Both the position numbers and the translations under genes were made by a program. A stretch of 64,000 bases of DNA from Streptomyces indicus (lineage in GTDB: Bacteria; Actinomycetota; Actinomycetes; Streptomycetales; Streptomycetaceae). The stretch spans positions 868,001 to 932,000 of the forward strand of contig NZ_FNFF01000001.1 of the NCBI RefSeq assembly GCF_900100315.1, given 5' to 3'. Below, one piece after another: positions 34,594 through 53,354 of the stretch. The notes below the pieces were generated by a model. The model did no database searches. It was not told where the DNA came from and saw nothing but the letters and a program-made list of their open reading frames with translations. The first letter of the stretch is position 1. Each line of letters begins with the position of its first letter.

Positions 34594-35253
34594 TCAGGCT
34601 CCCTTCGGCGCGTGGCCGACTGTGGCGGCGGCCAGGACGCGGTCGGTGGTGGTGACGACGGCGCACTTGCCGGCCGCCCAGGCGAGCGCCATGTCATGGT
34701 CGGCGCGCGAGAAGTCGGCCACGGCGTCGGCGACGACGAAGGCCTGGATGTCCCGCATCCAGGCGTCGCAGGCGGACATGAGCACGCCGATGTGCGCGTA
34801 CACGCCGGTGATGACCAGTTGGTCGCGGCCGCGCAGCCGCATCCGCTCGTCGAGGTCGGTGCGGACGAACGCGCTGTACTTCCACTTGGTGAGCACGGTG
34901 TCCCCCGGCTCGGGCGCCACCGCGTCGGCGATGGCCTTCGCCTGCGGGTCGTCGGGCAGGCCCGGCCCCCAGAAGTCCTGCTGGAGTCCCCGTTCGCCGG
35001 GCGACTGGCCGCCGGGCTGGGCCGAGTAGACCACGGGGATGCCGAGCGCACGGGCCTGCCCGGTCAACTGCCGTACGTTCGCCAGGAGTTCGGGAACGGG
35101 CGACTGGTCGGGCTTGAACGCGCGCAGGAAGTAGTTCTGGAGGTCGTGCACGAGCAGGACGGCACGGTCCGGGTCCACCGTCCAGCCGACCCGGTTGGCG
35201 GGCAGTTCCTCGGCGGTGGGCAGGGAGTAGGGGGTGATGGCGGGCAGCGCCAT
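34594..35253 (-). CDS. dhbB: Isochorismatase (DhbB without carrier domain)
   Basis: A 219-residue isochorismatase that splits isochorismate to pyruvate and 2,3-dihydro-2,3-dihydroxybenzoate. Family motifs: catalytic Asp in LLVHDLQNYFL, Lys in TKWKYSAF, and ITGVYAHIGVLMSACDAWMRDI. DhbB/EntB normally run on into an aryl carrier domain of about 80 residues; here a TGA at 34596-34594 ends the protein and the carrier follows as its own gene in the same frame. ATG 35253 follows AAAGG. Lies 35 bases after dhbE. Confidence 0.92.
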   Translation of the reverse strand: MALPAITPYSLPTAEELPANRVGWTVDPDRAVLLVHDLQNYFLRAFKPDQSPVPELLANVRQLTGQARALGIPVVYSAQPGGQSPGERGLQQDFWGPGLPDDPQAKAIADAVAPEPGDTVLTKWKYSAFVRTDLDERMRLRGRDQLVITGVYAHIGVLMSACDAWMRDIQAFVVADAVADFSRADHDMALAWAAGKCAVVTTTDRVLAAATVGHAPKGA

Positions 35254-35288
35254 GGGAGGGGCCTTTCGACGGTGCGGGGCGGGGTGGG

Positions 35289-36928
<1,640 letters not shown>

Positions 36929-36932
<4 letters not shown>

Positions 36933-38152
36933 CGCGCGGCTCCCGTGACGCCGCGGTCGACGCCCACGGCGTCGAGGAAGGTGCGGAACTTCGCGCCGGT
37001 CTCTGCGGTCTCGGCGGCGGGCGAGGAGTCGGCGACGATGCCGGCGCCCGCGTACAGGCGGAGCCGGTCCCGTTCGGCCTCGGCGCAGCGTATGGTCACC
37101 ACCCACTCGCCGTCGCCGCCCGCGTCGCCCCAGCCGACCATGCCGGTGTACAGGCCGCGGTCGAAGGGTTCGAGCTCGCGGATGACCTCGCGCGCGGTGG
37201 CGGTGGGGGTGCCGCCGACGGCGGGGGTCGGGTGCATCGCGTACGCCAATTCGAGGGCGGACACGGCGGGTTGGCGCAGGGTGCCGGTGACGGTGGTGGA
37301 CAGGTGCCACATGGTGGCGGTGCGGATGAGCGTGGGCTGCGCGGGCACGTCGAGCTCGCTGCAGTACGGGGCGAGTGCTTCGCGTACGGCGTCGATGACC
37401 ACGGCGTGCTCGTGCAGGTCCTTGGCGGATTCGAGGAGGGCGGCGGCCCGGCGGACGTCCTCGGCGAGGTCGGCGCTGCGCGGGGTGGAGCCGGCGAGCG
37501 GGTTGGCGGTCAGGGTGGTGCCGCGGCGGGCGACGAGGAGTTCGGGGCTGGCGCCCAGGAGGGTGCGGCCGGGTCCGGCAGGAACGGCGAAGGTGTAGCC
37601 GGAGGGGTCGCGGCGGGCGAGGCGCTGGAGCATCGCGGGGAGGTCGAACTCGCCGCCGGGGGCGCGGAGTTCGAGGGTGCGGGCGAGGACCACCTTGGCG
37701 AACGCGCCCGCCTTCATACGGCGTACGGCCTCGGCCACGGAGGCGGCGTACGTCTCCGGCGCGGGCACCGGCAGCAGGTCCCAGTCCCCGGAGTGCGGGG
37801 CGGGTGCGGGCAGCGCGGTGAGCGGGTCCTCGCGCAGGGGCGGGGCCCAGTGGGCGACCTCGGGCACGGCGAGCCGCGCGGGCGCGGCGGGGTCGAAGGG
37901 CACGGCGCCGACGACGAGGGGCGCCAGGTTGCCCGCCCGTCTCTGCGCGGTGAGCGTCTCGGCCACCCGCAGGGGCAACGGCCTTGCGTCGTGCGGGACT
38001 TCGGCCCTGGTGCCGTGCGCGAGCAGGGTCCGCGTGGGCGAGGCGAAGAACCGGGCGTCGCCGGGCGCGTAGGCGTCGAGCAGCCCGGTGGCGGCGCCGA
38101 CGATGCTGTCGGCGTCCTCGGGGGTGGCCGGCGCCTCGTGTGCCGTGGTCAC
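36929..38152 (-). CDS. dhbC: Isochorismate synthase
   Basis: A 407-residue chorismate-using enzyme that isomerises chorismate to isochorismate, the first step to 2,3-dihydroxybenzoate. Conserved stretches: [57 protein letters not shown] and [17 protein letters not shown] 38152 follows AAGGAG with a six-base gap, so upstream in-frame sequence is not part of the protein. Its stop overlaps dhbE. Confidence 0.94.
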
Positions 38153-38215
38153 CAGTGACTCCTTGATGGTCGGGGTGTGGGGGATGCGCGCGGCCGGTTC
38201 GCGGCCGCGGGCGTC

Positions 38216-38243
38216 GGCGCCCGGGACAGGTGGTCCGGGCGCC
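38216..38243 (-). promoter_or_regulatory. Hairpin between dhbA and dhbC
   Basis: GGCGCCCGG (38216-38224) pairs with CCGGGCGCC (38235-38243) in the 109-base gap between dhbA and dhbC. Likely mRNA stabilising or weak attenuating structure. Confidence 0.4.
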
Positions 38244-38261
38244 GCGGGAAGGCACAGGGAG

Positions 38262-39074
38262 TCAGGCGCGCAGGGTCGCGCCGCCGTCCACGTACAGGTC
38301 GTGCATGGTGATGTGCCGCGCCCGGTCGGAGACCAGGAAGGCGACGGCCTCGGCGATGTCCACGGGCTCGGCGATCCGGCCGAGCGGGATGCCGACGCGG
38401 TACGCGGCGGGGTCGCCGTCGATGACGCGCCGCTCGGCCGACTTCTCGTCGCCGTCCCAGAGTTGGCGCTGCATGGCGGTGTCGGTGGAGCCGGGCGAGA
38501 CCACGTTGCACCGCACCTGGTCGCGGGCGAGTTCGAGCCCGAGGCATTTGGTGAACATGGTCGCGGCGGCCTTGGACGCGGCGTAGGCGGCCATGCCGGC
38601 GCGCGGCACGCCGGCCGCGTTGGAGCCGACGGTGACGATGCAGCCGGAGCGGCGGGCACGCATGCGCCGGGCTGCCGCCCGTGAGGTGGCGAAGACGCCG
38701 GTGGTGTTCACGGCGAAGGTCTCGGCCCAGTCGGTGTCTCCGAGTTCGACCACCGGCGCGGGGCGCAGGATGCCGGCGACGTTGACGAGGATGCCCAGCG
38801 AGCCGACCGTGCGCTCCACGTCCTCGACGAGGGCGTCGACCGCGGCCGCGTCGGTGATGTCGGCGGGGCGTGCGAGGACGGCGGGCTCGGGTCCGGCCCC
38901 TTCCTCAGCCTTCCGCCGGTATTCGGCCTCAAGTGCCTTGACGGCGGCGGCGTTCCGGTCGACGGCGACCACGCGCGCCCCGCGTGCGGCGAGGGTGCGG
39001 GTGACGGCTTCGCCTATCCCCTGACCCGCGCCGGTGACGAGCGCGATCCGCCCGTCGAGTTCCTTCTGGTGCAC
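38262..39074 (-). CDS. dhbA: 2,3-dihydro-2,3-dihydroxybenzoate dehydrogenase
   Basis: A 270-residue short-chain dehydrogenase. It has the NAD loop [12 protein letters not shown], the Asp that selects NAD (VVAVDRN) and the active-site Tyr-x3-Lys in AAYAASKAA; it oxidises the isochorismatase product to 2,3-dihydroxybenzoate. GTG 39074 follows GAGGGGG. It is the first gene of the leftward dhb operon and lies 32 bases from an iron box, so it should be made when iron is short. Confidence 0.93.
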   Translation of the reverse strand: MHQKELDGRIALVTGAGQGIGEAVTRTLAARGARVVAVDRNAAAVKALEAEYRRKAEEGAGPEPAVLARPADITDAAAVDALVEDVERTVGSLGILVNVAGILRPAPVVELGDTDWAETFAVNTTGVFATSRAAARRMRARRSGCIVTVGSNAAGVPRAGMAAYAASKAAATMFTKCLGLELARDQVRCNVVSPGSTDTAMQRQLWDGDEKSAERRVIDGDPAAYRVGIPLGRIAEPVDIAEAVAFLVSDRARHITMHDLYVDGGATLRA

Positions 39075-39106
39075 AGGAGCCCCCTCGACCGCACCGTCCG
39101 ATTGAC

Positions 39107-39125
39107 TTAGGTAAGGCTAACCTAA
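39107..39125 (-). promoter_or_regulatory. Iron box (DmdR/IdeR type) for the dhbA operon
   Basis: TTAGGTAAGGCTAACCTAA differs at one of 19 positions from the consensus TTAGGTTAGGCTAACCTAA. It lies upstream of dhbA, so iron-loaded DmdR1 should repress the biosynthesis operon. Confidence 0.92.
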
Positions 39126-39166
39126 CACAACGATCTTGAGGGGAGGCAGGGGGTCGCGGATGCGCA

Positions 39167-39185
39167 TTAGGTTAGCCTTACCTTA
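39167..39185 (+). promoter_or_regulatory. Iron box overlapping the permease start codon
   Basis: TTAGGTTAGCCTTACCTTA; on the minus strand it matches the iron-box consensus at 17 of 19. Its last base is the A of the permease ATG, with no ribosome site between, suggesting a leaderless transcript or a later start. Confidence 0.85.
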
Positions 39186-41320
39186 TGTCGCTACTGCAAG
39201 GGGAACGCGCCGAGTTGGCCGAACCGGAACCCTCCCCACCGGCCCGACCCACCCGCCGCCTCCCCCGGTCGGCCGGGCTCCTGCTCGCCGCGGTGCTCGC
39301 GCTCGCCGCGGCCTCGCTGTGCATCGGCGCGGGCGAGGTCGGCGCGGCCGGCGTCCTGGACTACCTGGGCGGCAGCGACAGCGCGCGGCTCCAGCTCGTC
39401 GTCGGCGAACTGCGGCTGCCGCGCACCGCCACCGCGCTCCTCGTGGGCGCCGCGCTCGGTGTCGCGGGCTGCCTGTTGCAGGCCGTCACCCGTAATCCGC
39501 TGGCCGAAACCGGACTGCTCGGCGTGAACGCCGGAGCCTCCCTCGGGGTCGTCGCCGGCATCGCGTTCCTGGGCGTGGAGACCGGTTTCGGCCATCTGGT
39601 CTGGGCGTTCGCGGGCGCCGTCCTCGCCAGTGGACTCGTGCTGCTCATAGCGAGCGGCTCCGGGGGCAGTTCTCCGCTGCGCCTGGTGCTCGCGGGCTCC
39701 GCGCTCGGTGCCATCTTCGGCGGTCTGACCAGCCTGATCGTGGTCAACTCGGCCCAGGCCTACGACGGTTTCCGGCAGTGGGTGCTCGGTTCGCTGGCGG
39801 GGATCGAGGGCTTCGGCGAACTGCGCACGCTCGCCCCGGTCCTCGCCGTCGGGTTCCTCGTCGCCCTGTGCGTGGTGCGGCCGCTCTCGGCCCTCGCCCT
39901 GGGCGACGATCTGGCGCGCGGTCTCGGCCACCGGCCCGGTCTCATCCGCGTGGTGGTGGCGCTCTCGGTGACGCTGCTCACGGCGTCTGCGGTGGCGCTC
40001 GTCGGGCCGGTCTCCTTCCTCGGACTGCTTGCCGGGTTCGCGGCCCGCACGCTCGCCGGGCCGCGCCTGTTCGCGCAGATCGGCTGCGCGGGGCTGATCG
40101 GTGCGGGGGTGCTCACGGGCGCCGACGTCCTGGCGCGCGTGGTCTCGAAGCCGTACGAGGCTCCGGTGTCCGTGATCCTCGCGCTGATCGGCGCCCCGGT
40201 CCTGATCGCCATCGTGCGCTCCCAGCGCCTCGGCGCCCTCGGCATGACCGACCCCGAGCCCGCTTCGGCCGCGGGCCGTCAAGCCGCACCGTCCGACCGC
40301 CGTCTGGTGGTGCGGCGCGGTCCCTTGTCTCTGCTCGTGGCCTGGCGGCCCGCGCTGGCCGCGCTGCTGCTCTCGGCCTTCCTCGTGGCGGCCGTGGTGT
40401 TCGCCGCGTACGCGGGCCAGAGCGATCTGGACATTCCGCGCACGTTCCGCGCGATCTTCGGGGTGGGCGACCACTTCGACGTGCTGCTCGTGCAGAAGTT
40501 CCGGCTCGGGCGGATCGTCGCGGCCCTGACGGCGGGCGCCGCGCTCGGGCTCGCGGGCTGTCTCACCCAGACCCTGGCCCGCAACCGGCTCGCCACCCCG
40601 GAGTTGCTCGGCGTCAACGACGGGGCGACGGCCGCCGTCCTGGTCTCGGTCACCGTGTCCGGCACGTTCGGCGCCTGGTGGGCCGGCCCGATCGGCGCCC
40701 TGGTCGCCGTGCTCGTGGTCACGCTGGTGGCGGGCGGACTCGGGCAGCGCGGCTACCGCGTGCTCGTCGTCGGCCTCGCGATGTCCGCGCTCGCCTCGGC
40801 CGCCACCCAGGTCGTCCTGGCGCGGCGCTCGCTCAGCTCGGCGAGCTCGCTCTACACCTGGGCCTCGGGCAGCCTCAACGGGCGTTCGTACGACGTCGCC
40901 TGGCCGGTACTCATCGGGCTCGCGCTGCTCATCCCGGCCTCGCTCGTGGTGGCCCGCCAGCTCAATGTGCTCCGGTTCGACGACGCGACGGCCTCCTCCC
41001 TCGGCGTCTCCCCCGCCCGCGTGCGGCTGGTCTGCATGCTGCTCGCCGTCGCCCTCGCCGGGCTCGCGGTGGGCATCTGCGGCCCGGTCGGCTTCGTCGC
41101 CCTCGCCTCCCCCGTGATCGCCTCGCGGCTGGCGGGCCCGCTGCGGGTGCCGGTCCTCGGATCGGTCCTGGTGGGCGCCATGTTGATCCTGCTCGCGGAC
41201 ACGCTCGGGCGGACCGTGTTCGACGGTGTGGAGGTGCCGGTGGGCGTGGTGACCACCGTGCTCGGCGGGCCCTTCCTGCTGTGGGTGCTGCTCGGCCGCT
41301 CCTCGGCCGTCCGCCTCTGA
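39185..41320 (+). CDS. Fused FecCD-type iron-siderophore ABC permease
   Basis: A 711-residue membrane protein made of two FecCD/BtuC-type permease halves joined by a short hydrophilic linker (about residues 350-380), as in FhuB, with about 18-20 helices. Each half shows the coupling motifs (GCLLQAVTRNPLAETGLLGVNAGAS; GCLTQTLARNRLATPELLGVNDGA). It would import the ferric siderophore with the binding lipoprotein and ATPase encoded 12-15 kb away. ATG 39185 lies on the iron box itself and has no ribosome site. Next is the esterase gene, likely in one transcript. Confidence 0.92.
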   Translation: MSLLQGERAELAEPEPSPPARPTRRLPRSAGLLLAAVLALAAASLCIGAGEVGAAGVLDYLGGSDSARLQLVVGELRLPRTATALLVGAALGVAGCLLQAVTRNPLAETGLLGVNAGASLGVVAGIAFLGVETGFGHLVWAFAGAVLASGLVLLIASGSGGSSPLRLVLAGSALGAIFGGLTSLIVVNSAQAYDGFRQWVLGSLAGIEGFGELRTLAPVLAVGFLVALCVVRPLSALALGDDLARGLGHRPGLIRVVVALSVTLLTASAVALVGPVSFLGLLAGFAARTLAGPRLFAQIGCAGLIGAGVLTGADVLARVVSKPYEAPVSVILALIGAPVLIAIVRSQRLGALGMTDPEPASAAGRQAAPSDRRLVVRRGPLSLLVAWRPALAALLLSAFLVAAVVFAAYAGQSDLDIPRTFRAIFGVGDHFDVLLVQKFRLGRIVAALTAGAALGLAGCLTQTLARNRLATPELLGVNDGATAAVLVSVTVSGTFGAWWAGPIGALVAVLVVTLVAGGLGQRGYRVLVVGLAMSALASAATQVVLARRSLSSASSLYTWASGSLNGRSYDVAWPVLIGLALLIPASLVVARQLNVLRFDDATASSLGVSPARVRLVCMLLAVALAGLAVGICGPVGFVALASPVIASRLAGPLRVPVLGSVLVGAMLILLADTLGRTVFDGVEVPVGVVTTVLGGPFLLWVLLGRSSAVRL

Positions 41321-41377
41321 CCGATCCCCCTCCCTCTCTTCCCGGCCACCGCGCCTTCCCGTGACGCAAGGAGTCCG

Positions 41378-42568
41378 ATGTCGTACGAAAGCCCTGTCCT
41401 CACCGCGCTGCGGGACGGCGGGCCGCAAGCGGTCCGGGAGTTCTGGGAGCGCCTGGAGACGCTCGGCACCCCGCTGGTCGAGGAGGACCCGGCGGATCCG
41501 GCGTACCGTCAGGTGACCTTCGTATGGCGGGACGATCAGAAGGAGCCGGCGGACGACGTGGTGGTGCTCCTGCACACCGTCACCGACAAGGACCGGCACG
41601 CCGGGGACCTCACGCCGCATGCGATGCGGCGGGTCGAGGGCACGGACGTGTGGGCGCTGGCGTACCGGCTGCGGGCCGACCACCGCGCCTCGTACCAGTT
41701 CCACGTGGCGCGCGGGCCCAGGTCCGAGACGCTCGGCACCCATCGCGCGGCGTGGCTGCGGACGCTCGACGGGGCCGTGCCCGATCCGCTGAACCGGGGT
41801 GCGCTGCTTCCGGGGGACGGCAGGCGGCAGGGGGCGTCGGTCCTCGAACTGCCGGACGCCCCGGCCCAGATGACGTACGAGGACGGGGAGGACCGGACGG
41901 TCGAGGCCGAGGTGTCCGGGCGCCGGGTCTACGTCCACCGGCCCTCGCGTCCCGGCCCGCACCCGGTGGCCGTACTGCTCGACGGGGAGGTCTGGGGTCC
42001 GCGGCTCGGCTTCGGCCGGGCACTCGACGCCGCGGTCGACCAGGGACTGCTGCCCCCGATGGTCACCGTCATGGTGGACACCATGGGACGCGACGCCCGC
42101 GTACGGGATCTGAGCTGCAGCGGCGCCTTCGTGGACTGGCTGGCCGATGTGCTGCTGCCGTGGGTACGGGCCGAGTTCGGGGCCACGCACGATCCGAGGC
42201 GCACGGTGATCGCCGGGCAGAGCGCGGGCGGACTCACGGCCGCGTTCGCGGGCTTCCGGCGGCCGGAGCGGTTCGGGAACGTGCTGTCGCAGTCGGGGTC
42301 CTTCTGGTGGCCGGACGACACCGAGTTCGACGCGGGCAGCGAGTGGCTGACACGGCAGTACGCGATCACCGAACGGCGGCCCGTGCGCTTCCATCTGGAG
42401 GTGGGGCTTCAGGAATGGATGCTGCTCGCGCAGAACCGGCACCTGCGCAATGTGCTCGAGGCCAAGGGATACGAGGTGACGTACCGGGAGTTCAACGGCG
42501 GGCACGACTACGCGTGTTGGCGGGTCGGGCTCCTGGACGGGCTCGTGGGGCTGGCCAAGGGGTGGTAG
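41378..42568 (+). CDS. Enterochelin-type siderophore esterase
   Basis: A 396-residue esterase of the Fes/IroD family: an N-terminal beta-sandwich domain and a C-terminal alpha/beta hydrolase with nucleophile Ser in GQSAGG and the late His in FNGGHDYACWR. It should cut the ester bonds of the ferric catecholate trimer in the cytoplasm to release iron, which fits a product with threonine ester links. ATG 41378 follows AAGGAG. It lies 57 bases after the permease under the same iron control. Confidence 0.92.
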   Translation: MSYESPVLTALRDGGPQAVREFWERLETLGTPLVEEDPADPAYRQVTFVWRDDQKEPADDVVVLLHTVTDKDRHAGDLTPHAMRRVEGTDVWALAYRLRADHRASYQFHVARGPRSETLGTHRAAWLRTLDGAVPDPLNRGALLPGDGRRQGASVLELPDAPAQMTYEDGEDRTVEAEVSGRRVYVHRPSRPGPHPVAVLLDGEVWGPRLGFGRALDAAVDQGLLPPMVTVMVDTMGRDARVRDLSCSGAFVDWLADVLLPWVRAEFGATHDPRRTVIAGQSAGGLTAAFAGFRRPERFGNVLSQSGSFWWPDDTEFDAGSEWLTRQYAITERRPVRFHLEVGLQEWMLLAQNRHLRNVLEAKGYEVTYREFNGGHDYACWRVGLLDGLVGLAKGW

Positions 42569-42570
42569 CC

Positions 42571-42606
42571 GAAGGGGGCGGACTCCATCTGGAGTCCGCC
42601 CCCTTC
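42571..42606. terminator. Strong bidirectional terminator
   Basis: Perfect 16-base stem, GAAGGGGGCGGACTCC and GGAGTCCGCCCCCTTC, with loop ATCT, just after the esterase stop and before the convergent MFS exporter stop at 42620. Confidence 0.93.
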
Positions 42607-42619
42607 GTCCAACGAGGCT

Positions 42620-44047
42620 TCAGACCGTCGCGGCCTCTTCCTCCTCCAGGACCGGTGGCTGCGGTGCCCGCTGCGGCATGCGAAGGGCCCAGACCACGCC
42701 GAGGGCGACCAGCCCGGCCGTGACCAGGATCGCGACCCGGTACGGGCCCGCGTCGGCGTCGCCGTGGCCGGAGGCGCCGAGGGCCGAGACGACCGCCGCG
42801 GTCACCGCGATGCCGAAGGCGCCGCCCAGCGTGCGGACGATGGTGAACAGGCCCATTGCCTGGCCCATGTGGGGCGGCGCGATGCCGGCGAACCCGGCGA
42901 TCTGGATCGTCAGGACCGCGGTGCCGAGCACCAGACCGACCGCGAACATGAGGATCCGTACCGCCCAGGCGTTCTCCGCCACGGCCGGCAGCGCGAGGGC
43001 CGCGAACACCAGCGCCGCCAGGACCAGCGCGGGCGCCGCGAGCCGCCGCGGGCCGAGCCGCGGCAGCAGCCGGTCGACCGCCTGCGAGGCCAGCATCAGA
43101 CCGAGTGCCTCCGGGAAGACGCTCAGCCCCGCGTCGAGGGCGGAGGCGCCGAGCACCGCCTGATAGAGCAGCGGGAACACGAACAGCACGCCCATCAGAC
43201 CGGCCGAGGTCACCAGGGCAAGGACCGTCGCCGCGGCGTACTCCCGGTCCTTGAACAGCCGTAGCTCCAACAGGGGTGTCGTGGCCCGGAGTTGATGCAG
43301 CACCGCGGCCACCGCGAGGACGCTCCCCGCGAGGGCACTGACCAGGATGGACGCGGTGGTCCAGCCGTGCGAGGGCCCGAAGCCCAGCGCGTACGTGAGG
43401 AAGCCGAGGGCGGGGGTCGCGAGCAGGAAGCCCGTGCGGTCGAAGCCGCCTTCGGTCCCCTCGACGTGCTCCCGGATGCCGACCAGGCCGATCAGGACGG
43501 CGGCGGCGCCGATCGGCACGTTCACGAAGAACAGCCAGTGCCAGGAGAGGTGTTCGGTCAGGAACCCGCCGAGCGGCGGCCCGAGCGCGGGCATCAGGGC
43601 GGTCGGCACGATCAGCACCTTCGCCAGCTTCACGCGGACGTGCGGCGGAAACGTACGGAAGAGCAGGGTCATGCCGACCGGGGTCAGCAGACCGCCGGCC
43701 AGCCCTTGCATCACGCGTGCCAGCACCAGAGCGGTCAGGGAGCCGGACAGGCCGCAGGCCGCCGAGGCCAGGGTGAACACGGCGAGCGCGCCGAGGAACA
43801 CCCGCTTGGTGCCGAACCGGTCGCCCAGCCAGCCCGCCACCGGCAGCGCGACGGCGAGGCTGACGAGAAAGGCGACCTCGACCGTGTTCGCCGCCGAGAC
43901 CGGCCGGCCGAAGTCGCGGGCGATGGTGAGCAGGGCCGGGTTGACGATGGTCGAGTCCAGGCCGTTCATGCACATGGCGGCGGTGTAGACGACCACCACG
44001 GCGGCGCGCGAGGGCGCCACCGGGATCCTGGGGGTCTCCGCGGTCAT
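42620..44047 (-). CDS. MFS transporter (DHA2/EmrB type), probable siderophore exporter
   Basis: A 475-residue membrane protein with 14 predicted helices of the DHA2 drug/proton antiporter family ([52 protein letters not shown]). ATG 44047 overlaps the mbtH-like stop (ATGA), so it is the last gene of the NRPS operon. This position makes export of the finished siderophore its likely job. Confidence 0.88.
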   Translation of the reverse strand: MTAETPRIPVAPSRAAVVVVYTAAMCMNGLDSTIVNPALLTIARDFGRPVSAANTVEVAFLVSLAVALPVAGWLGDRFGTKRVFLGALAVFTLASAACGLSGSLTALVLARVMQGLAGGLLTPVGMTLLFRTFPPHVRVKLAKVLIVPTALMPALGPPLGGFLTEHLSWHWLFFVNVPIGAAAVLIGLVGIREHVEGTEGGFDRTGFLLATPALGFLTYALGFGPSHGWTTASILVSALAGSVLAVAAVLHQLRATTPLLELRLFKDREYAAATVLALVTSAGLMGVLFVFPLLYQAVLGASALDAGLSVFPEALGLMLASQAVDRLLPRLGPRRLAAPALVLAALVFAALALPAVAENAWAVRILMFAVGLVLGTAVLTIQIAGFAGIAPPHMGQAMGLFTIVRTLGGAFGIAVTAAVVSALGASGHGDADAGPYRVAILVTAGLVALGVVWALRMPQRAPQPPVLEEEEAATV

Positions 44048-44243
44048 CGGGCGGCGGCCGGCGTCAGATCCGTCCAATGGGCGGTGATCCAGTCCAGCGC
44101 CTGCTGCCGCGCGCACGGGCCGTGGGCGGCCCGCCAGCCCTCGGGCACGGCGGCGAAGGAGGGCCAGAGGCTGTGCTGGTCCTGGTCGTTCACGAGCACC
44201 AGGAACTCGCCGTCGCCGTCGAAGGGGTTGGCGGGGGCGTCGC

Positions 44244-44247
<4 letters not shown>
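44044..44247 (-). CDS. MbtH-like NRPS helper protein
   Basis: A 67-residue MbtH family protein with the family core ([46 protein letters not shown]), including the conserved Trp residues. It binds and activates NRPS adenylation domains. It is overlapped by four bases at both ends (dhbF stop and exporter start), so all three are translated together. Confidence 0.95.
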
Positions 44248-51974
<7,727 letters not shown>

Positions 51975-51999
51975 GGGAGGACTCCCCGAGGTGTACGGC

Positions 52000-52092
52000 T
52001 GGTCGGTGGTCCGCAGAAGCGGTGGGTCGTTGACCCGCGGAAGCGGTCGGTCGACGGTTCGCGGCAGCGGTCGGTCGATGGTCCGCAGCGGT
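52000..52092 (-). repeat. 24-bp tandem repeat in the dhbF leader
   Basis: Four imperfect copies of a 24-base unit, plus-strand consensus about cGGTCGaTGGTCCGCgGaAG then CGGT; the fourth is shortened. They lie between the iron box at 52141 and the dhbF start, inside the untranslated leader. Confidence 0.75.
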
Positions 52093-52140
52093 GCAGGCAG
52101 GCGCGGGACGCGTGCGGCCCCAAGGACCGGAGCCGCGAAC

Positions 52141-52159
52141 TTAGGTAAGCCTAAGCTAT
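52141..52159. promoter_or_regulatory. Iron box between dhbF and the M20 hydrolase gene
   Basis: TTAGGTAAGCCTAAGCTAT; 16 of 19 positions match the iron-box consensus on the minus strand. It lies 11 bases before the M20 hydrolase ATG and about 170 bases upstream of dhbF, and may serve both. Confidence 0.85.
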
Positions 52160-52169
52160 CTTACGAATC

Positions 52170-53321
52170 ATGACCATCACCGCCGCCACCGCACCCACCG
52201 CACTCAAATCGGCCATCGCGGAACGCATCACGGCACGCCACCGCCATGCCCTGCTCGCGCTCAGCCGCCGCATCCACGAGCACCCCGAGACAGCGTTCGA
52301 GGAGCGTCAGGCCGCCGCCTGGTGCGCCGAACTCCTGGAGCAGCAGGGCTACTTGGTGACGTCGCCCGCGTACGGCCTGGAGACCGCCTTCACCGCGACG
52401 GCCGGCAGCGGACCCACGACCGTCGCGCTGGTCTGCGAGTACGACGCGCTCCCCGGCCTCGGGCACGCCTGCGGCCACAACCTGATCGCGGCGGCCGGGG
52501 TGGGCGCGGCGCTCGGCCTGGCCCCGTACGCGGACGAACTGGGTCTGACGGTACGGGTGCTCGGCACGCCGGCCGAGGAACGGGGCGCGGGCAAGGCGCT
52601 GTTGATCGACGCGGGCGCGTTCGACGGGGTGGACGCGGCGATGATGGTGCATCCGTGCCCGTTCGAGGTGGCCGAGTTCAGCTCGTTCGCGCTCGGCACG
52701 CTGGAGGTGGAGTTCACCGGGCAGGCCGCGCATCCCAGCCTCGATCCGCACGAGGGGCGCAACGCGGCCGATGCCCTGACCGTCGCACAGGTCGCCATCG
52801 GCCTGCTGCGTCAGCAGCTGCCCGCGCACTGGAAGGTGCACGGCGTCACGACGTTCGCCGGCGACGCGCCCAACCTCGTCCCGGCCCGCGCCACGGCCTC
52901 GTACGAGATACGCGCCCTCGCGGCGGAGGATCTGCGGGAGCTGCGCGAGCGCGTCGAGGCCTGCTTCCGCGCGGGCGCGCTCGCCACCGGCTGCGAGGTG
53001 ACGCTCACCCGCCCCGAGCCCGACTACCTGGACTTCCGCACGGACCCGGCGCTGATCGCGCTGTGGCGGCAGAACGCCGCGCGGCTCGGGCGGCCCGAGC
53101 CGATGGCGAAGGGCGCGTTCGCCTGCACGGACATGGGCAACGTCTCCCATCGCGTGCCGGCGATCCATCCGGTGCTCGACATCACGGGCGGCGCCTGCGG
53201 CCCGCACGAGCCGGAGTTCGCCGAGGCCGCCCGCTCCCCCAAGGGCGAACAGGCCCTGCTCGACGGGGCGGTGGGCCTGGCGTGGACGGCGGCGGACTTC
53301 GCCGCCGCGCGCACCGCCTGA
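52170..53321 (+). CDS. M20-family amidohydrolase under iron control
   Basis: A 383-residue metallohydrolase of the M20D/amidohydrolase group (related to aminobenzoyl-glutamate and N-acyl amino acid hydrolases). The metal site motif GHACGHNL carries the Cys/His ligands, GTPAEERGAGK the catalytic Glu region, and a lid domain holds FTGQAAHPS. These enzymes cut amide bonds of N-acyl amino acids. ATG 52170 has no ribosome site and follows an iron box directly. With the esterase it could cut the dihydroxybenzoyl-amino acid amide left after ester cleavage; that substrate is inferred only. Confidence 0.85.
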   Translation: MTITAATAPTALKSAIAERITARHRHALLALSRRIHEHPETAFEERQAAAWCAELLEQQGYLVTSPAYGLETAFTATAGSGPTTVALVCEYDALPGLGHACGHNLIAAAGVGAALGLAPYADELGLTVRVLGTPAEERGAGKALLIDAGAFDGVDAAMMVHPCPFEVAEFSSFALGTLEVEFTGQAAHPSLDPHEGRNAADALTVAQVAIGLLRQQLPAHWKVHGVTTFAGDAPNLVPARATASYEIRALAAEDLRELRERVEACFRAGALATGCEVTLTRPEPDYLDFRTDPALIALWRQNAARLGRPEPMAKGAFACTDMGNVSHRVPAIHPVLDITGGACGPHEPEFAEAARSPKGEQALLDGAVGLAWTAADFAAARTA

Positions 53322-53354
53322 CCTCCGGACCTCCGGTCCTCCGGACGTGCCGCC

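Noticed and set aside
38153..38659. N-terminal extension of dhbC
   Set aside because: The GTG at 38152 has a strong AAGGAG site and the upstream in-frame sequence is an off-frame reading of dhbA.
39191..42505. 1104-codon open frame on the minus strand
   Set aside because: Antisense to the FecCD permease and esterase genes, which have obvious family motifs; the minus-strand product is charged low-complexity sequence.
52000..52092. CRISPR-like repeats
   Set aside because: The 24-base units are directly tandem and imperfect, without spacers.
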